NCBI GenBank assembly: GCA_944388045.1
Contig: CALXHG010000016.1
Location: forward strand, 1-44,986
DNA length: 44,986 nucleotides
From: an uncultured Clostridia bacterium
Lineage (GTDB): Bacteria; Bacillota; Clostridia; TANB77; CAG-508
Direction of reading: 5' to 3'
In this document: positions 15,974-25,046 of the stretch, one piece after another
Position numbering within the stretch: position 1 is the stretch's first letter
How the letters are laid out: the number at the start of each line of letters is the position of its first letter
Translations under genes and position numbers: made by a program
Notes under the pieces: generated by a model
The model's input: only the letters and a program-made list of their open reading frames with translations
Told to the model about the DNA's origin: nothing
Databases searched by the model: none

Positions 15974-16802
15974 TTATTTTTCCAATCTCCATTATTTTTT
16001 TTAGTCTATAATTTACTCCAGATTTTCCTATTGGAGTTTTCAACATTTTACCTAATTCTGTTAAACTTGCACTTGGATTTTTTAATCTTAATTCTGCAAT
16101 TTCTTTAAGTGTTTCTTCCATTTTTTCAAATTCTCCACTTTTCTTTAGTTTTCTAATTGTTTCTATTTGTTCAATTGAGGCATTCATTGTTTTATTCATA
16201 TTTGCAGTTTCACAATTTACAATTCTATTTATTTTATTGTTCATTTCTCTTTGAACTCTAATTTCCTCATATTTTAATACAGATTTATTTGCTCCAAATA
16301 GTGCTAATATTTTGGATATTTCTTCTCCATCTTTAAGATATACTGTAAATTCTTTATTTTTCTCTATGTAATTACATTTAATATCAAATTCATTTAATCC
16401 TTTCATTATTAAATCTGAATACTCTTTTTTTCTAAGCCTAATTTCTAAATGATATGTATTTTCTGGATTATTTATTGAACCAGCTCCTAAATATGCGCCT
16501 CTTATTATATTTTTTATTTGCTCTTTTGATAAGTCATCTATTTGTATTGTAATTTTAGGACATGTTATTATAAAAACTTTTCCTTGTATTGTAATATCAT
16601 AATTATCTATCCCACTATTACTTAATAATCTAGAAAATCTATTTATATTATATTCGTTTTCTGTAGAAAATTTTATTTTATCTCCTTGTTCAGATATATT
16701 ACTACTAAGTAAATATCCCATAAGTTCATATTTTACTGCTTCTTTATTTGCTAAATTTTCTGTTTTACTCATTTCTTCTTTTAATTCTGTTGAAAAAGAC
16801 AT
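15960..16802 (-). CDS. whiA: DNA-binding protein WhiA
   Basis: This 280-residue protein has the two WhiA domains: an N-terminal LAGLIDADG-endonuclease-like fold (about 20-180, with the GAYLGAGSINNPENTYHLE region in place of the catalytic motif) and a C-terminal helix-turn-helix (about 225-275, LRLKNPSASLTELGKML and SGVNYRLKKI). WhiA binds DNA and affects cell division and, in Actinobacteria, sporulation. In many Firmicutes it follows rapZ and yvcK; here it lies with murD, prmC and hemW, while yvcK is 10 kb away without rapZ. A GGAG SD precedes the ATG. Confidence 0.95.
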   Translation of the reverse strand: MSFSTELKEEMSKTENLANKEAVKYELMGYLLSSNISEQGDKIKFSTENEYNINRFSRLLSNSGIDNYDITIQGKVFIITCPKITIQIDDLSKEQIKNIIRGAYLGAGSINNPENTYHLEIRLRKKEYSDLIMKGLNEFDIKCNYIEKNKEFTVYLKDGEEISKILALFGANKSVLKYEEIRVQREMNNKINRIVNCETANMNKTMNASIEQIETIRKLKKSGEFEKMEETLKEIAELRLKNPSASLTELGKMLKTPIGKSGVNYRLKKIMEIGKINDKK

Positions 16803-16833
16803 ATTTTTTCTCCTTTTTTATTAAATTTAGCTT

Positions 16834-17673
16834 TTAAATAACTTGAGTTATTATAACTCTATCACATCCATATAAATCTTTTTTACAATAAGTCTTTTTG
16901 TAACTTTGTTTTTCTTCTATCAGTTTTATTACATCATCTTTTTGATTATATCCTATCTCAAAACACAAATAACTTCCTGTTTTTAAATAATTGATTGCAT
17001 CTTCTAGAATTCTTCTATAAAAGTCTAATCCGTCATATCCTCCATCTAAAGCTATTTCTGGTTCTTTTTGAACTTCTAAACTTAATTTCTTGATTTCTTC
17101 CTTTTTTATATATGGTGGATTAGAAACTATTATATCAAATTTACTTCTTTCTATATTTTCAAATAAATCTGATTTAATAAATTTTACATCTGCATTTAAT
17201 TTTTGAGCATTTTTATTTGCAACTTCTAAAGCCTTTTCACTAATATCAATTCCAGTTACTTCAGCATTTGGTACATTCTTTTTTAAAGATATTGCTATAA
17301 TTCCACTCCCAGTACACAAATCTAATATCTTGGGTTTAATCATTCTTTTTGAAATTTTAATAACCTCTTCTACTAAAATTTCTGTATCTGGTCTTGGAAT
17401 TAATGTGTTTTCATCAACAAAAAAATCCATTTTCATAAATTCTTGTCTATGAGTTATGTGTTGAAGTGGTATTCCTTTTGTTATTTTTTCTATATTTATA
17501 AAATACTCCCATTGCTGTTTTTTTGTAATTTCTTTATTATCATAAACTATTATATATTGTCTTGGCTTATCTAAAACATATTGGAGTAATAATCTTGCTT
17601 TTAATTTTGGACTTTCTATATTATTAGATTTTAACATTATCATTCCTTTTGTTATTGCTTCTTTTATTGTCAT
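16834..17673 (-). CDS. prmC: Peptide chain release factor glutamine methyltransferase PrmC
   Basis: This enzyme methylates the Gln of the GGQ motif in release factors, using S-adenosylmethionine. The N-terminal helical domain (about 1-85) is followed by the methyltransferase fold with ILDLCTGSGIIAISL (SAM binding), GIDIS and the catalytic NPPY in IVSNPPYIKKEE. About 279 residues is normal. I start at the ATG at 17673, which has GAGGTGG nine bases upstream; an in-frame GTG at 17682 lies inside that SD and is unlikely. It lies between murD and whiA. Confidence 0.93.
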   Translation of the reverse strand: MTIKEAITKGMIMLKSNNIESPKLKARLLLQYVLDKPRQYIIVYDNKEITKKQQWEYFINIEKITKGIPLQHITHRQEFMKMDFFVDENTLIPRPDTEILVEEVIKISKRMIKPKILDLCTGSGIIAISLKKNVPNAEVTGIDISEKALEVANKNAQKLNADVKFIKSDLFENIERSKFDIIVSNPPYIKKEEIKKLSLEVQKEPEIALDGGYDGLDFYRRILEDAINYLKTGSYLCFEIGYNQKDDVIKLIEEKQSYKKTYCKKDLYGCDRVIITQVI

Positions 17674-17697
17674 TAATACCACCTCTTTTTCTTCTAT

Positions 17698-19101
17698 TTA
17701 TTCAAAATCATTAACCTCTTTTCTAAACTTATCTCCTCTATCATACATATCTTTAAACATATCAAAACTTGTACTTGCTGGTGAAAATAATACTATTTGA
17801 CCTGGCTTTGCAATTCTTTTTGCAAGTTCTAAACTTTGTTTAAATGTTTCACACATATGAATATCTACTTTTTTATTCTGTTTTTCTTCTTCAATTTTTA
17901 CTGCTTCATAAATTTTACTAGCTGTTTGACCTATTAATATTAAACTTTTTACTTTTTCTACAATTTTAATTCCCAATGGTGTATAATCTAAATTTTTATC
18001 TGCTCCACCTGCAATTAGTACTATTTCTTTATTAAAAGAATTTAATGCTGATATTCCTCTAGTTGGAGATGTACTTGCAGAATCATTATACCATTCTACT
18101 CCATTTAATACTCTTACTAATTCTAATCTATGTTTTACTCCAGAAAATTCTTTTATTGTATTAAGAGCTTTTTCTGTACTTACTAAATCTTTAGTTAATG
18201 CTAATGCTGTACATATATTTTGTAAATTATGTATTCCTTTTAATTTAATTTCATCTTGAGAAATTAAATGTCTTCTAATACCATCATTACATTCTTTTAT
18301 AATTCCATCTTCAACAATATATCCATAATCTAATCTCTGTTTGCTACTAAATAATATAACATCTCCATTTGCATCATTTTGGCAAGAATTTGTTAATTCA
18401 TTATCTGCATTTAATACAAGAATTCCTGTACTTTTTTGGTGTTTATATATATTTTTTTTCGCATCTATATATTCTTGATAATCTTTATGTACATTTAAAT
18501 GGTTTGGAGTTATATTTGTTATTGCAGATATATCGGGACTTACTTCCATATCCATTAATTGAAAACTACTTAATTCTAATACTATTATATCTTCTGGTTT
18601 TATTTCTTTTAATTTTGTAAAAAGAGGTATTCCTATATTTCCTCCTAAATATACATTATAACCACCATCTTCAAGAATTTTTGCCGTTAAAGTTGTTGTT
18701 GTTGTTTTTCCATCACTTCCTGTAATTCCTATTACTTTACATGGTGCCATTTTTATTAATTGTTCAATTTCTGTTGTAACAACTGCTCCTCTTTCTTTTT
18801 CTCTTACTAATTCTGGCTTTGTTGGTAAACAACTTGGTGATCTAAATATAACTTCAAATCCGTGTAAATTATCTAAATTTCCTTTTCCAAAATAATAATC
18901 AAATTTATATTTTTTTATTTTATCTAAAATATCTTTTGATATCTTTTCTTCTTCTCTGTCATCAAATATTGTTACTTTAGCTTCTTTTTCAAACAAATAA
19001 TCAATTAATGGAATATTACTTACACCAACTCCTATAACTGCTATTTTTTTATTTTTAATGTGTTCTTCAAATTTTTCTAATTTTTGGTTTTTAAATTCCA
19101 T
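17698..19101 (-). CDS. murD: UDP-N-acetylmuramoylalanine-D-glutamate ligase MurD
   Basis: This cytosolic ligase adds D-glutamate to UDP-MurNAc-L-Ala in peptidoglycan synthesis. The 467-residue protein has an N-terminal Rossmann domain (IAVIGVGVSNIPLIDYL), the central ATPase domain with P-loop GITGSDGKTTTT (about 124-135), and the C-terminal domain with HRLELVRVLNGVEWYNDS and LIAGGADKNLDY. All are typical of MurD. AAGGAAGG precedes the ATG. It is the first gene of the operon and has a clear promoter at 19171-19199. Confidence 0.96.
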   Translation of the reverse strand: MEFKNQKLEKFEEHIKNKKIAVIGVGVSNIPLIDYLFEKEAKVTIFDDREEEKISKDILDKIKKYKFDYYFGKGNLDNLHGFEVIFRSPSCLPTKPELVREKERGAVVTTEIEQLIKMAPCKVIGITGSDGKTTTTTLTAKILEDGGYNVYLGGNIGIPLFTKLKEIKPEDIIVLELSSFQLMDMEVSPDISAITNITPNHLNVHKDYQEYIDAKKNIYKHQKSTGILVLNADNELTNSCQNDANGDVILFSSKQRLDYGYIVEDGIIKECNDGIRRHLISQDEIKLKGIHNLQNICTALALTKDLVSTEKALNTIKEFSGVKHRLELVRVLNGVEWYNDSASTSPTRGISALNSFNKEIVLIAGGADKNLDYTPLGIKIVEKVKSLILIGQTASKIYEAVKIEEEKQNKKVDIHMCETFKQSLELAKRIAKPGQIVLFSPASTSFDMFKDMYDRGDKFRKEVNDFE

Positions 19102-19170
19102 TTTTAATTTCTTTCCTTCCTTAATGTATTTACTTTATTTATTGTATTCTTTTAGTATAATTTCGTTCTT

Positions 19171-19199
19171 ATTATATAACTTTTTTTATGTTTTTACAA
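19171..19199 (-). promoter_or_regulatory. Promoter of the murD-prmC-whiA-hemW operon
   Basis: On the minus strand TTGTAA (19199-19194), 17 bases, TATAAT (19176-19171), a good vegetative promoter about 70 bases before the murD start. Confidence 0.7.
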
Positions 19200-19211
19200 T
19201 ACATTTACTAT

Positions 19212-19242
19212 GGGAAAAAAGAGAACCGGCACTTTTTTTCCC
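19212..19242. promoter_or_regulatory. GGG-A6/T7-CCC hairpin between divergent murD and the micro-gene
   Basis: GGGAAAAAAG (19212-19221) faces CTTTTTTTCCC (19232-19242) around a 10-base loop. No gene ends here, so it is not an obvious terminator. It may be an operator or bend element in the shared promoter region. Confidence 0.35.
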
Positions 19243-19331
19243 TGAAATATAATTTTTATTGATTTCGATTGTATATTATTAATTATATAGGGTAAAATAT
19301 TTTTGTAAACTTTTTTGTGGAGGTGTTATTT

Positions 19332-19424
19332 ATGTCAGAAAAAAATAATAACAAAAAAAATAACAATAATAAAAATAATAGCAATAATAACAACAATAAT
19401 CAAAATAATAATAATAATAGATAG
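19332..19424 (+). CDS. 30-residue asparagine-rich micro-protein
   Basis: An ATG with a very strong GGAGGTG SD seven bases upstream opens a 30-codon frame starting MSEKNNNKKNNNNKNN and ending in Arg. About two thirds of the residues are Asn, the rest Lys, Ser, Gln and Glu. Both AAT and AAC codons are used for Asn, so it is not one pure trinucleotide run. A possible promoter upstream is TTGTAT-18-TAAAAT near 19270-19300, and a 14-bp hairpin lies downstream (19482-19518). I recognise no family. Either it is a real secreted or spore-associated micro-protein, or the low-complexity AAT tract only resembles one; the SD and the downstream hairpin favour a gene. Confidence 0.55.
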   Translation: MSEKNNNKKNNNNKNNSNNNNNNQNNNNNR

Positions 19425-19481
19425 GAACAAATTTCATAAAAATAAATTTAATTTTTATTCAACTTTATAATTTATAATATT

Positions 19482-19518
19482 TTAAGCATGTAAAACTTAT
19501 TTAATTTTACATGCTTAA
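19482..19518 (+). terminator. Hairpin downstream of the micro-gene
   Basis: A perfect 14-bp stem (19482-19495 with 19505-19518) and a 9-base loop, followed by an AT-rich tract. Confidence 0.6.
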
Positions 19519-19567
19519 TTATTAATTATAATCATAAAATTCCTAAATGTTAGCACTAATAAGCTCT

Positions 19568-19599
19568 TATACAATTAGAAAATATATTTTTATTGTATA
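19568..19599. terminator. Hairpin downstream of pgeF
   Basis: TATACAAT (19568-19575) pairs with ATTGTATA (19592-19599), with an inner stem of A-T pairs. It lies just after the pgeF stop and shares its outer stem with the dispersed terminator repeat, but lacks that repeat's conserved flank. Confidence 0.55.
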
Positions 19600-19604
19600 G
19601 AAAA

Positions 19605-20453
19605 TTATTTTAATCCAATTAGAGCAGTCTCTAATCCATAACTTTCTTTTTCTACTCTATAAGAGTGTATTAAGTCACAATTACAAACACTACAAATTCC
19701 ACAATCAAAAATATTATTAGCTTTTATTCCCTCATTTTGCAAAATAATTTTATTTATTCCAACTGTATCTATAACCCACTTTTTTTCTGTTTTTCTTTCT
19801 ATAATCTCATTAAATCTATTAACTTTTTGAAGCTCTTGTTTAAATTCATTTTCAAATAAAGCTTGTACATCTTTTTCAACCTCAAAATGACATTTTCTGA
19901 TACTTGGGCATATACAACAAATTATATTTTCTGGTTTACAATTATATTCTTTTTTCATCTTTTTAACTGTTTCTACAGAAATTCTTTGAATAGTACCTTT
20001 CCAACCAGAATGTACATTTGCAACAACTTTCTCAACAGGGTCAAAAAATAATAATAAAATACAATCTGCATTTGTAGTAACTAATAATAAATTAGATTTA
20101 TTTGTAATTAAGCCATCTGTTAAATTATACTCATCTAAGTTGAAATCTGGTTTATCATTATTAATTTTACTTTTTACTAATTTTATAATATTTGTATGTG
20201 ATTGATTTGGCTTTACTAAATTTGTATAAGTACAATTTATACTTTTACATAATTCTTTATAATTATCTATAGCTTTACTATATAGTTCTGGACTATTATT
20301 TTTTATATTTAAAGATGTTCTATAATTTTTATCTATCCCTAAACTATAAGCATGTACCAAAATATCACTAAATTCTAATAATTTTCTAAATTGCAAATAT
20401 TGAAATCCATTATTATTCTTATGAACTACAACATTATTTGATAAATTTTTCAC
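19605..20453 (-). CDS. pgeF: Laccase-domain purine nucleoside phosphorylase (PgeF/YfiH family)
   Basis: This 282-residue protein belongs to the YfiH/DUF152 family. Members have a multicopper-oxidase-like fold that binds zinc and act as purine nucleoside phosphorylase or adenosine deaminase; the Escherichia coli member is linked to peptidoglycan editing. Diagnostic segments are TTNADCILLLFFDP, ANVHSGWKGTIQRI and CICPSIRKCHFEVE, which supply the metal-binding His and Cys residues. The start is GTG at 20453 with AAGGAG upstream. It is the last gene of the holA-addB-pgeF series. Confidence 0.9.
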   Translation of the reverse strand: MKNLSNNVVVHKNNNGFQYLQFRKLLEFSDILVHAYSLGIDKNYRTSLNIKNNSPELYSKAIDNYKELCKSINCTYTNLVKPNQSHTNIIKLVKSKINNDKPDFNLDEYNLTDGLITNKSNLLLVTTNADCILLLFFDPVEKVVANVHSGWKGTIQRISVETVKKMKKEYNCKPENIICCICPSIRKCHFEVEKDVQALFENEFKQELQKVNRFNEIIERKTEKKWVIDTVGINKIILQNEGIKANNIFDCGICSVCNCDLIHSYRVEKESYGLETALIGLK

Positions 20454-20477
20454 TTTTCTTCTCCTTAAAAAGTTTAT

Positions 20478-20515
20478 ATATATTAATAATAAATAAATTT
20501 TGAATACAATTAGAG
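20478..20515 (+). repeat. 38-bp dispersed repeat, copy 1
   Basis: Matches 44936-44973 at 36 of 38 positions. It lies between the addB stop and the pgeF start. It contains TTTTGAATACAATTAGAG and an upstream run of TAATAATAAATAA. No function is evident. Confidence 0.6.
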
Positions 20516-20533
20516 TAGAAGAAATTTATAATT

Positions 20534-23500
20534 TCATTTAATTTTTTCTTCTCTAATTTTCTCAAGTATTTCTTTTTTACTTCTTTCTTCAATATAATTA
20601 TATTTATTAAAACAAGCACCATTATTAAAATTACAAATACTCTTATAATTACAATATTTGCAAGGTGTTTTTTTATTTTTATAATATGGAGTTAAATCTA
20701 TTTTTCCACTTAAAATTTCATTAGAAATTTGCTTTATAATTACATACATATAGTCTTGCAAATCTTTAAATTGTTCTTTAGTAACACAATTAGAATTTCC
20801 TTCACTTAGTCCATTTTTCTTAGAAATAAATGCAGGAACTAAGTTTGAATAACCTTCTTGTAAATTTTTATCATGTAGTTTTACAACTTTTATATCTGCT
20901 AAAATTAAACCTTTCATTTTAAAGTTTTTTCTAATTCTTTCTTCTATTTCTTCTACCTCTATATTTTTTTGAGTATCTACCATTTGTTCAATTAAACTAA
21001 AATATAATACACCTGCTGGCATAATGTCTTCTTCTTTACAAACAGCATCTAAATAAGTTAATAATTGTATTTGCAAACCTGCATAAACTTCATTTAAATC
21101 AATATTCTTTATAGAAGATTTATAATCTATTATTCTTAAATATTTTCCATCTTCATTTTGTGCGGTATCTATTCTATCTATTTTGCCACTTATTTCGACC
21201 ATTTTACCACTTTCTAATGGTATTTTTATAGTTTTATATTTTCCTTTATCATCAAATTCTATTTCTGTTCCTAATATTTCAAACTCACTATTTACTAAAG
21301 ATAAAACTATATATTTTAATGCTTTTTTTATTAATTTTTTTAATCTGTTTACTAGTGCTCTATATTTTGCTGTTGAAGTAAAAATGTAGTTTTTATTTTG
21401 TAATAACTTTTCATTAATTATTTTATCAACTACATCAGAAATTTGCTCTTCTGTTATTTCGTCTAATTTTAAATTTTCATTTTTTATTGTTTCAAAAAAG
21501 TCATCAATTGTTTCATGCATAAAAGTTCCTGTATCAAAACTGTGAACTTTTAGTTCTTCTTGTGGATTTATTTTTAAACCATATTGTAAAAAATAAGAAA
21601 ATGGACATCTTTTATATTGTTCTAGTCTAGAAATACTTGTTGATAATTTATTTCCATATAATCTATCAATATTCTTTTGTTCTATTTTTTCTGGTAAATT
21701 TGTGTAATTTAATCCTTTTAAACTTTGTTTTAATTTATTATTCCAAATTTCTTCTTTTTTATAATAATCATAAATATAATACCAAATATTTTCTATTTTA
21801 TCATTTTCTCGTAATTTATTAATATTTTGAATTAATTCTTCATATGTTATTTTCTTATTTAAAATCTCAAAATGCGTTTCTAATATATCACTTTCTTCTA
21901 CTAATTTTGGATATATCCTTTTTATTTTATTTATTAATATAGATGGTCTTAATGCCTTTCCTTGCATATCTGATGATGGATATGATAAATATAATTTTTC
22001 TTCTGCTGTTGAAAAAGTTTTATATATGTTAAAATTATCTTCATATAGCTTGTCTATTGTACCTTTTGCAAGTTCAATTCCATCACTTTTTAATTTTTCT
22101 CTATCATCATCATTTAAAAATCCTTCATCTTTATAAATACTTGGAAAAATTCCATCATTTAAACCAATTACGAATGTTGCTTTTACTTTATGACTTCTTG
22201 ACCTATCTACATCTCCCATTATTACTTGGTCTTGCGTTCCTGGAATTTTTGTTAAATTACTATTTTTTAATCCTATTTTAAATATTTGTGTATATTTATC
22301 TAATGTTATTTTGTCATCTTTAAAAATTAGTACGATTTCATCTAGAATATTTATAATAATATTTATACTATTTTCATACTCATTAGATAAATCTATTTGT
22401 CCTTGTTTTTCTAATTTTTGTTGTTTTTGTTTTACTTTAAAAGCTAGATTTTGTTCTACTAAAAATTGGTATAATAATTTTGATATCCCCTCAGCTGTTT
22501 TGTTTTCATCTATTTGTTTTTTTAATTTTATCAATGGTTCTACAATTTTTTTCCTTATTTGTTCTAATCTTTCTATTTCTGGTTTTTGTTTTTCATCAAA
22601 TTTGCCATATGAAAATTCTTTTTTCCATTTATTTTGTTTTATTCCCCATTTTATACAATACTTTTCTAATTTAAATAATTCATCTTGTTCTATATTATTA
22701 AAACCTGTTTTTAAATAATTAAATACCGCCTCATTACTCCAATTTTTTGTAAAAATCTCTAAAATTGATAAAACATATTGTATTACTATATTTTGGTTTA
22801 AATCTCTATTTTCATCTATAAAAATTGGTATTTCATATTTGCTAAAAATTGCCCTAGCTAAATTTGAATATGTATCTATATTTTTAGTAATTATAGATAT
22901 ATCTTTATACCTATAATTTTCATCTCTAACTAATTTAAAAATAGTTTTTGCAACTTGTTCTATTTCTGAATATGGATTTTTAGCAAGAAAAATTTTTAAA
23001 TTATTTGTTTCTTTACTGTATATTGGAGTATTTAAATTATATAGATTTTCTTCTAAATATTTTAATTCTAAATCTTTAAATCTATATGTTTTTTCCAAAT
23101 ACTCTTCTTCTATTTTTATATTTTCTTCTGATGCAATTTGTAATAATTTGTTTATTGTAATTTGATTTGAATAAAATATATCTGTATCTGGATTTTTTAC
23201 TTCATGTATTGAATCTGTACATATTGTTATAGTTACTTGTTTAGCAATTTTAATTAATTTTCTTATAATTTCATACTCTTGACTTGTAAATCCAGAAAAT
23301 TCATCTATATATATCAAATAATCTTTAAATTCAGAACAGTTTTCCACATTTTGTGCCAATATTGTTAATAAGTCTGTTTCATCAATATATTTTTCTGCAA
23401 TTTGCTCTTGAAATTTTTCATATATCATATTTAAATCTTTTAATTTATTTTTTAAATATATCTCATCTTGTTTTTCTACTTCTTGTTTTAATTGTTCTAT

Positions 23501-23890
23501 GTGAATTCCATGCTTTTTAAATTCTGTAATTGCATTTTCTATTAAATCTAAATTTTCATCTGTTTTTTTTAGAAATATTAAATCATTTTTATAATTACTT
23601 AGTATGGAATAAATAAGCATTATTTTTCCACATTTACTTAAATTGGTTTCTGTTCTTCCTCCAATCTCATTTATAACTCTATATGCCATTCTACTAAAAG
23701 TAACAACTTCTGCATTTATTACTGCATCTGTTTTTATAGAATCCATTAACTTTTTTTCTGCAGTGAAAGAAAATTGCTCTGGTGTAATTAAAAGTATTTT
23801 GTTTTTTTCTTTTATTTTATTAGAAATTTCATTATAACAATATTCACTTTTTCCTGTGCCTGCTCTACCAAAAACAATTTTTAATCCCAT
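20534..23890 (-). CDS. addB: ATP-dependent helicase/deoxyribonuclease subunit B (AddB)
   Basis: AddB is one subunit of the AddAB end-resection nuclease, the Firmicutes counterpart of RecBCD. The 1118-residue protein starts with a P-loop (VFGRAGTGKSE), has an inactivated helicase-like middle, and ends in a RecB-type nuclease domain: GKIDRID, RIIDYKSS and LQIQLLTYLD. An iron-sulfur cluster is formed by one Cys in QYKRCPF and three near the end (CKYCNYKSIC), as in Bacillus AddB. AAAGGAAA precedes the ATG. The usual partner gene addA does not follow; pgeF does. addA must therefore be elsewhere, or the complex is incomplete; the window cannot decide. Confidence 0.95.
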   Translation of the reverse strand: MGLKIVFGRAGTGKSEYCYNEISNKIKEKNKILLITPEQFSFTAEKKLMDSIKTDAVINAEVVTFSRMAYRVINEIGGRTETNLSKCGKIMLIYSILSNYKNDLIFLKKTDENLDLIENAITEFKKHGIHIEQLKQEVEKQDEIYLKNKLKDLNMIYEKFQEQIAEKYIDETDLLTILAQNVENCSEFKDYLIYIDEFSGFTSQEYEIIRKLIKIAKQVTITICTDSIHEVKNPDTDIFYSNQITINKLLQIASEENIKIEEEYLEKTYRFKDLELKYLEENLYNLNTPIYSKETNNLKIFLAKNPYSEIEQVAKTIFKLVRDENYRYKDISIITKNIDTYSNLARAIFSKYEIPIFIDENRDLNQNIVIQYVLSILEIFTKNWSNEAVFNYLKTGFNNIEQDELFKLEKYCIKWGIKQNKWKKEFSYGKFDEKQKPEIERLEQIRKKIVEPLIKLKKQIDENKTAEGISKLLYQFLVEQNLAFKVKQKQQKLEKQGQIDLSNEYENSINIIINILDEIVLIFKDDKITLDKYTQIFKIGLKNSNLTKIPGTQDQVIMGDVDRSRSHKVKATFVIGLNDGIFPSIYKDEGFLNDDDREKLKSDGIELAKGTIDKLYEDNFNIYKTFSTAEEKLYLSYPSSDMQGKALRPSILINKIKRIYPKLVEESDILETHFEILNKKITYEELIQNINKLRENDKIENIWYYIYDYYKKEEIWNNKLKQSLKGLNYTNLPEKIEQKNIDRLYGNKLSTSISRLEQYKRCPFSYFLQYGLKINPQEELKVHSFDTGTFMHETIDDFFETIKNENLKLDEITEEQISDVVDKIINEKLLQNKNYIFTSTAKYRALVNRLKKLIKKALKYIVLSLVNSEFEILGTEIEFDDKGKYKTIKIPLESGKMVEISGKIDRIDTAQNEDGKYLRIIDYKSSIKNIDLNEVYAGLQIQLLTYLDAVCKEEDIMPAGVLYFSLIEQMVDTQKNIEVEEIEERIRKNFKMKGLILADIKVVKLHDKNLQEGYSNLVPAFISKKNGLSEGNSNCVTKEQFKDLQDYMYVIIKQISNEILSGKIDLTPYYKNKKTPCKYCNYKSICNFNNGACFNKYNYIEERSKKEILEKIREEKIK

Positions 23891-23914
23891 AGTAATTTTC
23901 CTTTCTTTATTTCT

Positions 23915-24928
23915 TTAAATTGCACAAATAATTGCTTCTAACCCAATATTTAAATCTATTAAACCTATTTTATATTTATAATCTAAGTCTTCAAGTTGTT
24001 GTATAATATTTTTTAATTCTATTGTTTGAAAACTTTGTGCTTGCATTTTATACTTTTTTACTAAAAATATCTGGTTTGGTTTTAATTTTAAACTTTTTTC
24101 TATATCTTTATTATACATAATTGCTAATTTTACAAAATATAATTTTTTAAAATGATTATATAATGTTATTAAAATCTTTTGTATAGGCTCTTTCATTGCA
24201 ATTAAATTATGTAATACATCAATTGCTTCTTTTGCTTTTTTTTGTCCAAGATTATCTGTTAAATCAAATATAACACTTTCTATTTTTTTAGAGCAAAGTG
24301 AATCAATATCATTTTTTTCTATTGTTCCACCTGCTCCTGCATATTCAATTAATTTTCTTATTTCATTTATTAAGTCTTGCATATTTGTTCCACAACATTC
24401 TATTAAATATTGTAAATTGTTTTCAGAAATCTCAACTTTATATGCTTTACATATTCCTTTTAATCTTTTAATTATTTGAATTGGTTTCTGTTCTTCAAAA
24501 TTGCATATATTTCCTATTTTTTCTATAGTATTAAAAATACTATTTTTTTCTGCCTCATTTTCAATAAATATTAACAAAACTGTTTCATTTATTATTTCTA
24601 CATTTTCTTTTAAATATGAATTTATTTTTTCTTTAAAGTCTTTGCTTAAACCTCCACTTTTTTCTCCTCTTTTAAATAGACCTGTGTTTTTAGCTATTAT
24701 CAATTTTTTTGGATAGCCAAAAGCAGGAGTTTCGATATCTGCTATCAACTCCTGTACATTATTTTCATCTATAATAATATAATTAATTCCTTTTATAAGT
24801 TCTCCAAAGTTTTTTTTCATTTTTGCTACTTGTTGTTCTAATAAAAATGTTTCTTCTCCATAGAGTAAATAAATTCCTTTTGCTATTCCTTGATTTACTT
24901 GTTTTTCTAAATCTTCTGTTTTTAGCAT
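23915..24928 (-). CDS. holA: DNA polymerase III delta subunit HolA
   Basis: This clamp-loader subunit opens the sliding clamp at primed sites. About 337 residues is the family length. It shows the N-terminal YLLYGEETFLLEQQV motif, NTGLFKRGEKSGG, and the ECCGTNMQDLINEIRKL region of the second domain. The ATG at 24928 is preferred because GAAAGGG lies eight bases upstream; an in-frame ATG at 24943 has no SD. addB begins 25 bases after its stop, so the two are probably cotranscribed. Confidence 0.92.
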   Translation of the reverse strand: MLKTEDLEKQVNQGIAKGIYLLYGEETFLLEQQVAKMKKNFGELIKGINYIIIDENNVQELIADIETPAFGYPKKLIIAKNTGLFKRGEKSGGLSKDFKEKINSYLKENVEIINETVLLIFIENEAEKNSIFNTIEKIGNICNFEEQKPIQIIKRLKGICKAYKVEISENNLQYLIECCGTNMQDLINEIRKLIEYAGAGGTIEKNDIDSLCSKKIESVIFDLTDNLGQKKAKEAIDVLHNLIAMKEPIQKILITLYNHFKKLYFVKLAIMYNKDIEKSLKLKPNQIFLVKKYKMQAQSFQTIELKNIIQQLEDLDYKYKIGLIDLNIGLEAIICAI

Positions 24929-25046
24929 ATTTAACCCTTTCATTATGTGTTAATATTTATGGTAATAACTTTTTTACTACTAATAGTTATTGTTTTATTA
25001 AGTTTTATAAATATATTTGTTCTTATAAATAAAATTATTTAATATT

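Noticed and set aside
20434..20622. A 62-codon frame overlapping the addB end and the pgeF start
   Set aside because: It is an out-of-frame shadow of addB, with no SD and no homology I recognise.
24944..25046. Possible terminator or promoter between the debranching-enzyme gene and holA
   Set aside because: Only 6-7-bp A-T stems and no recognisable -35/-10 pair were found.
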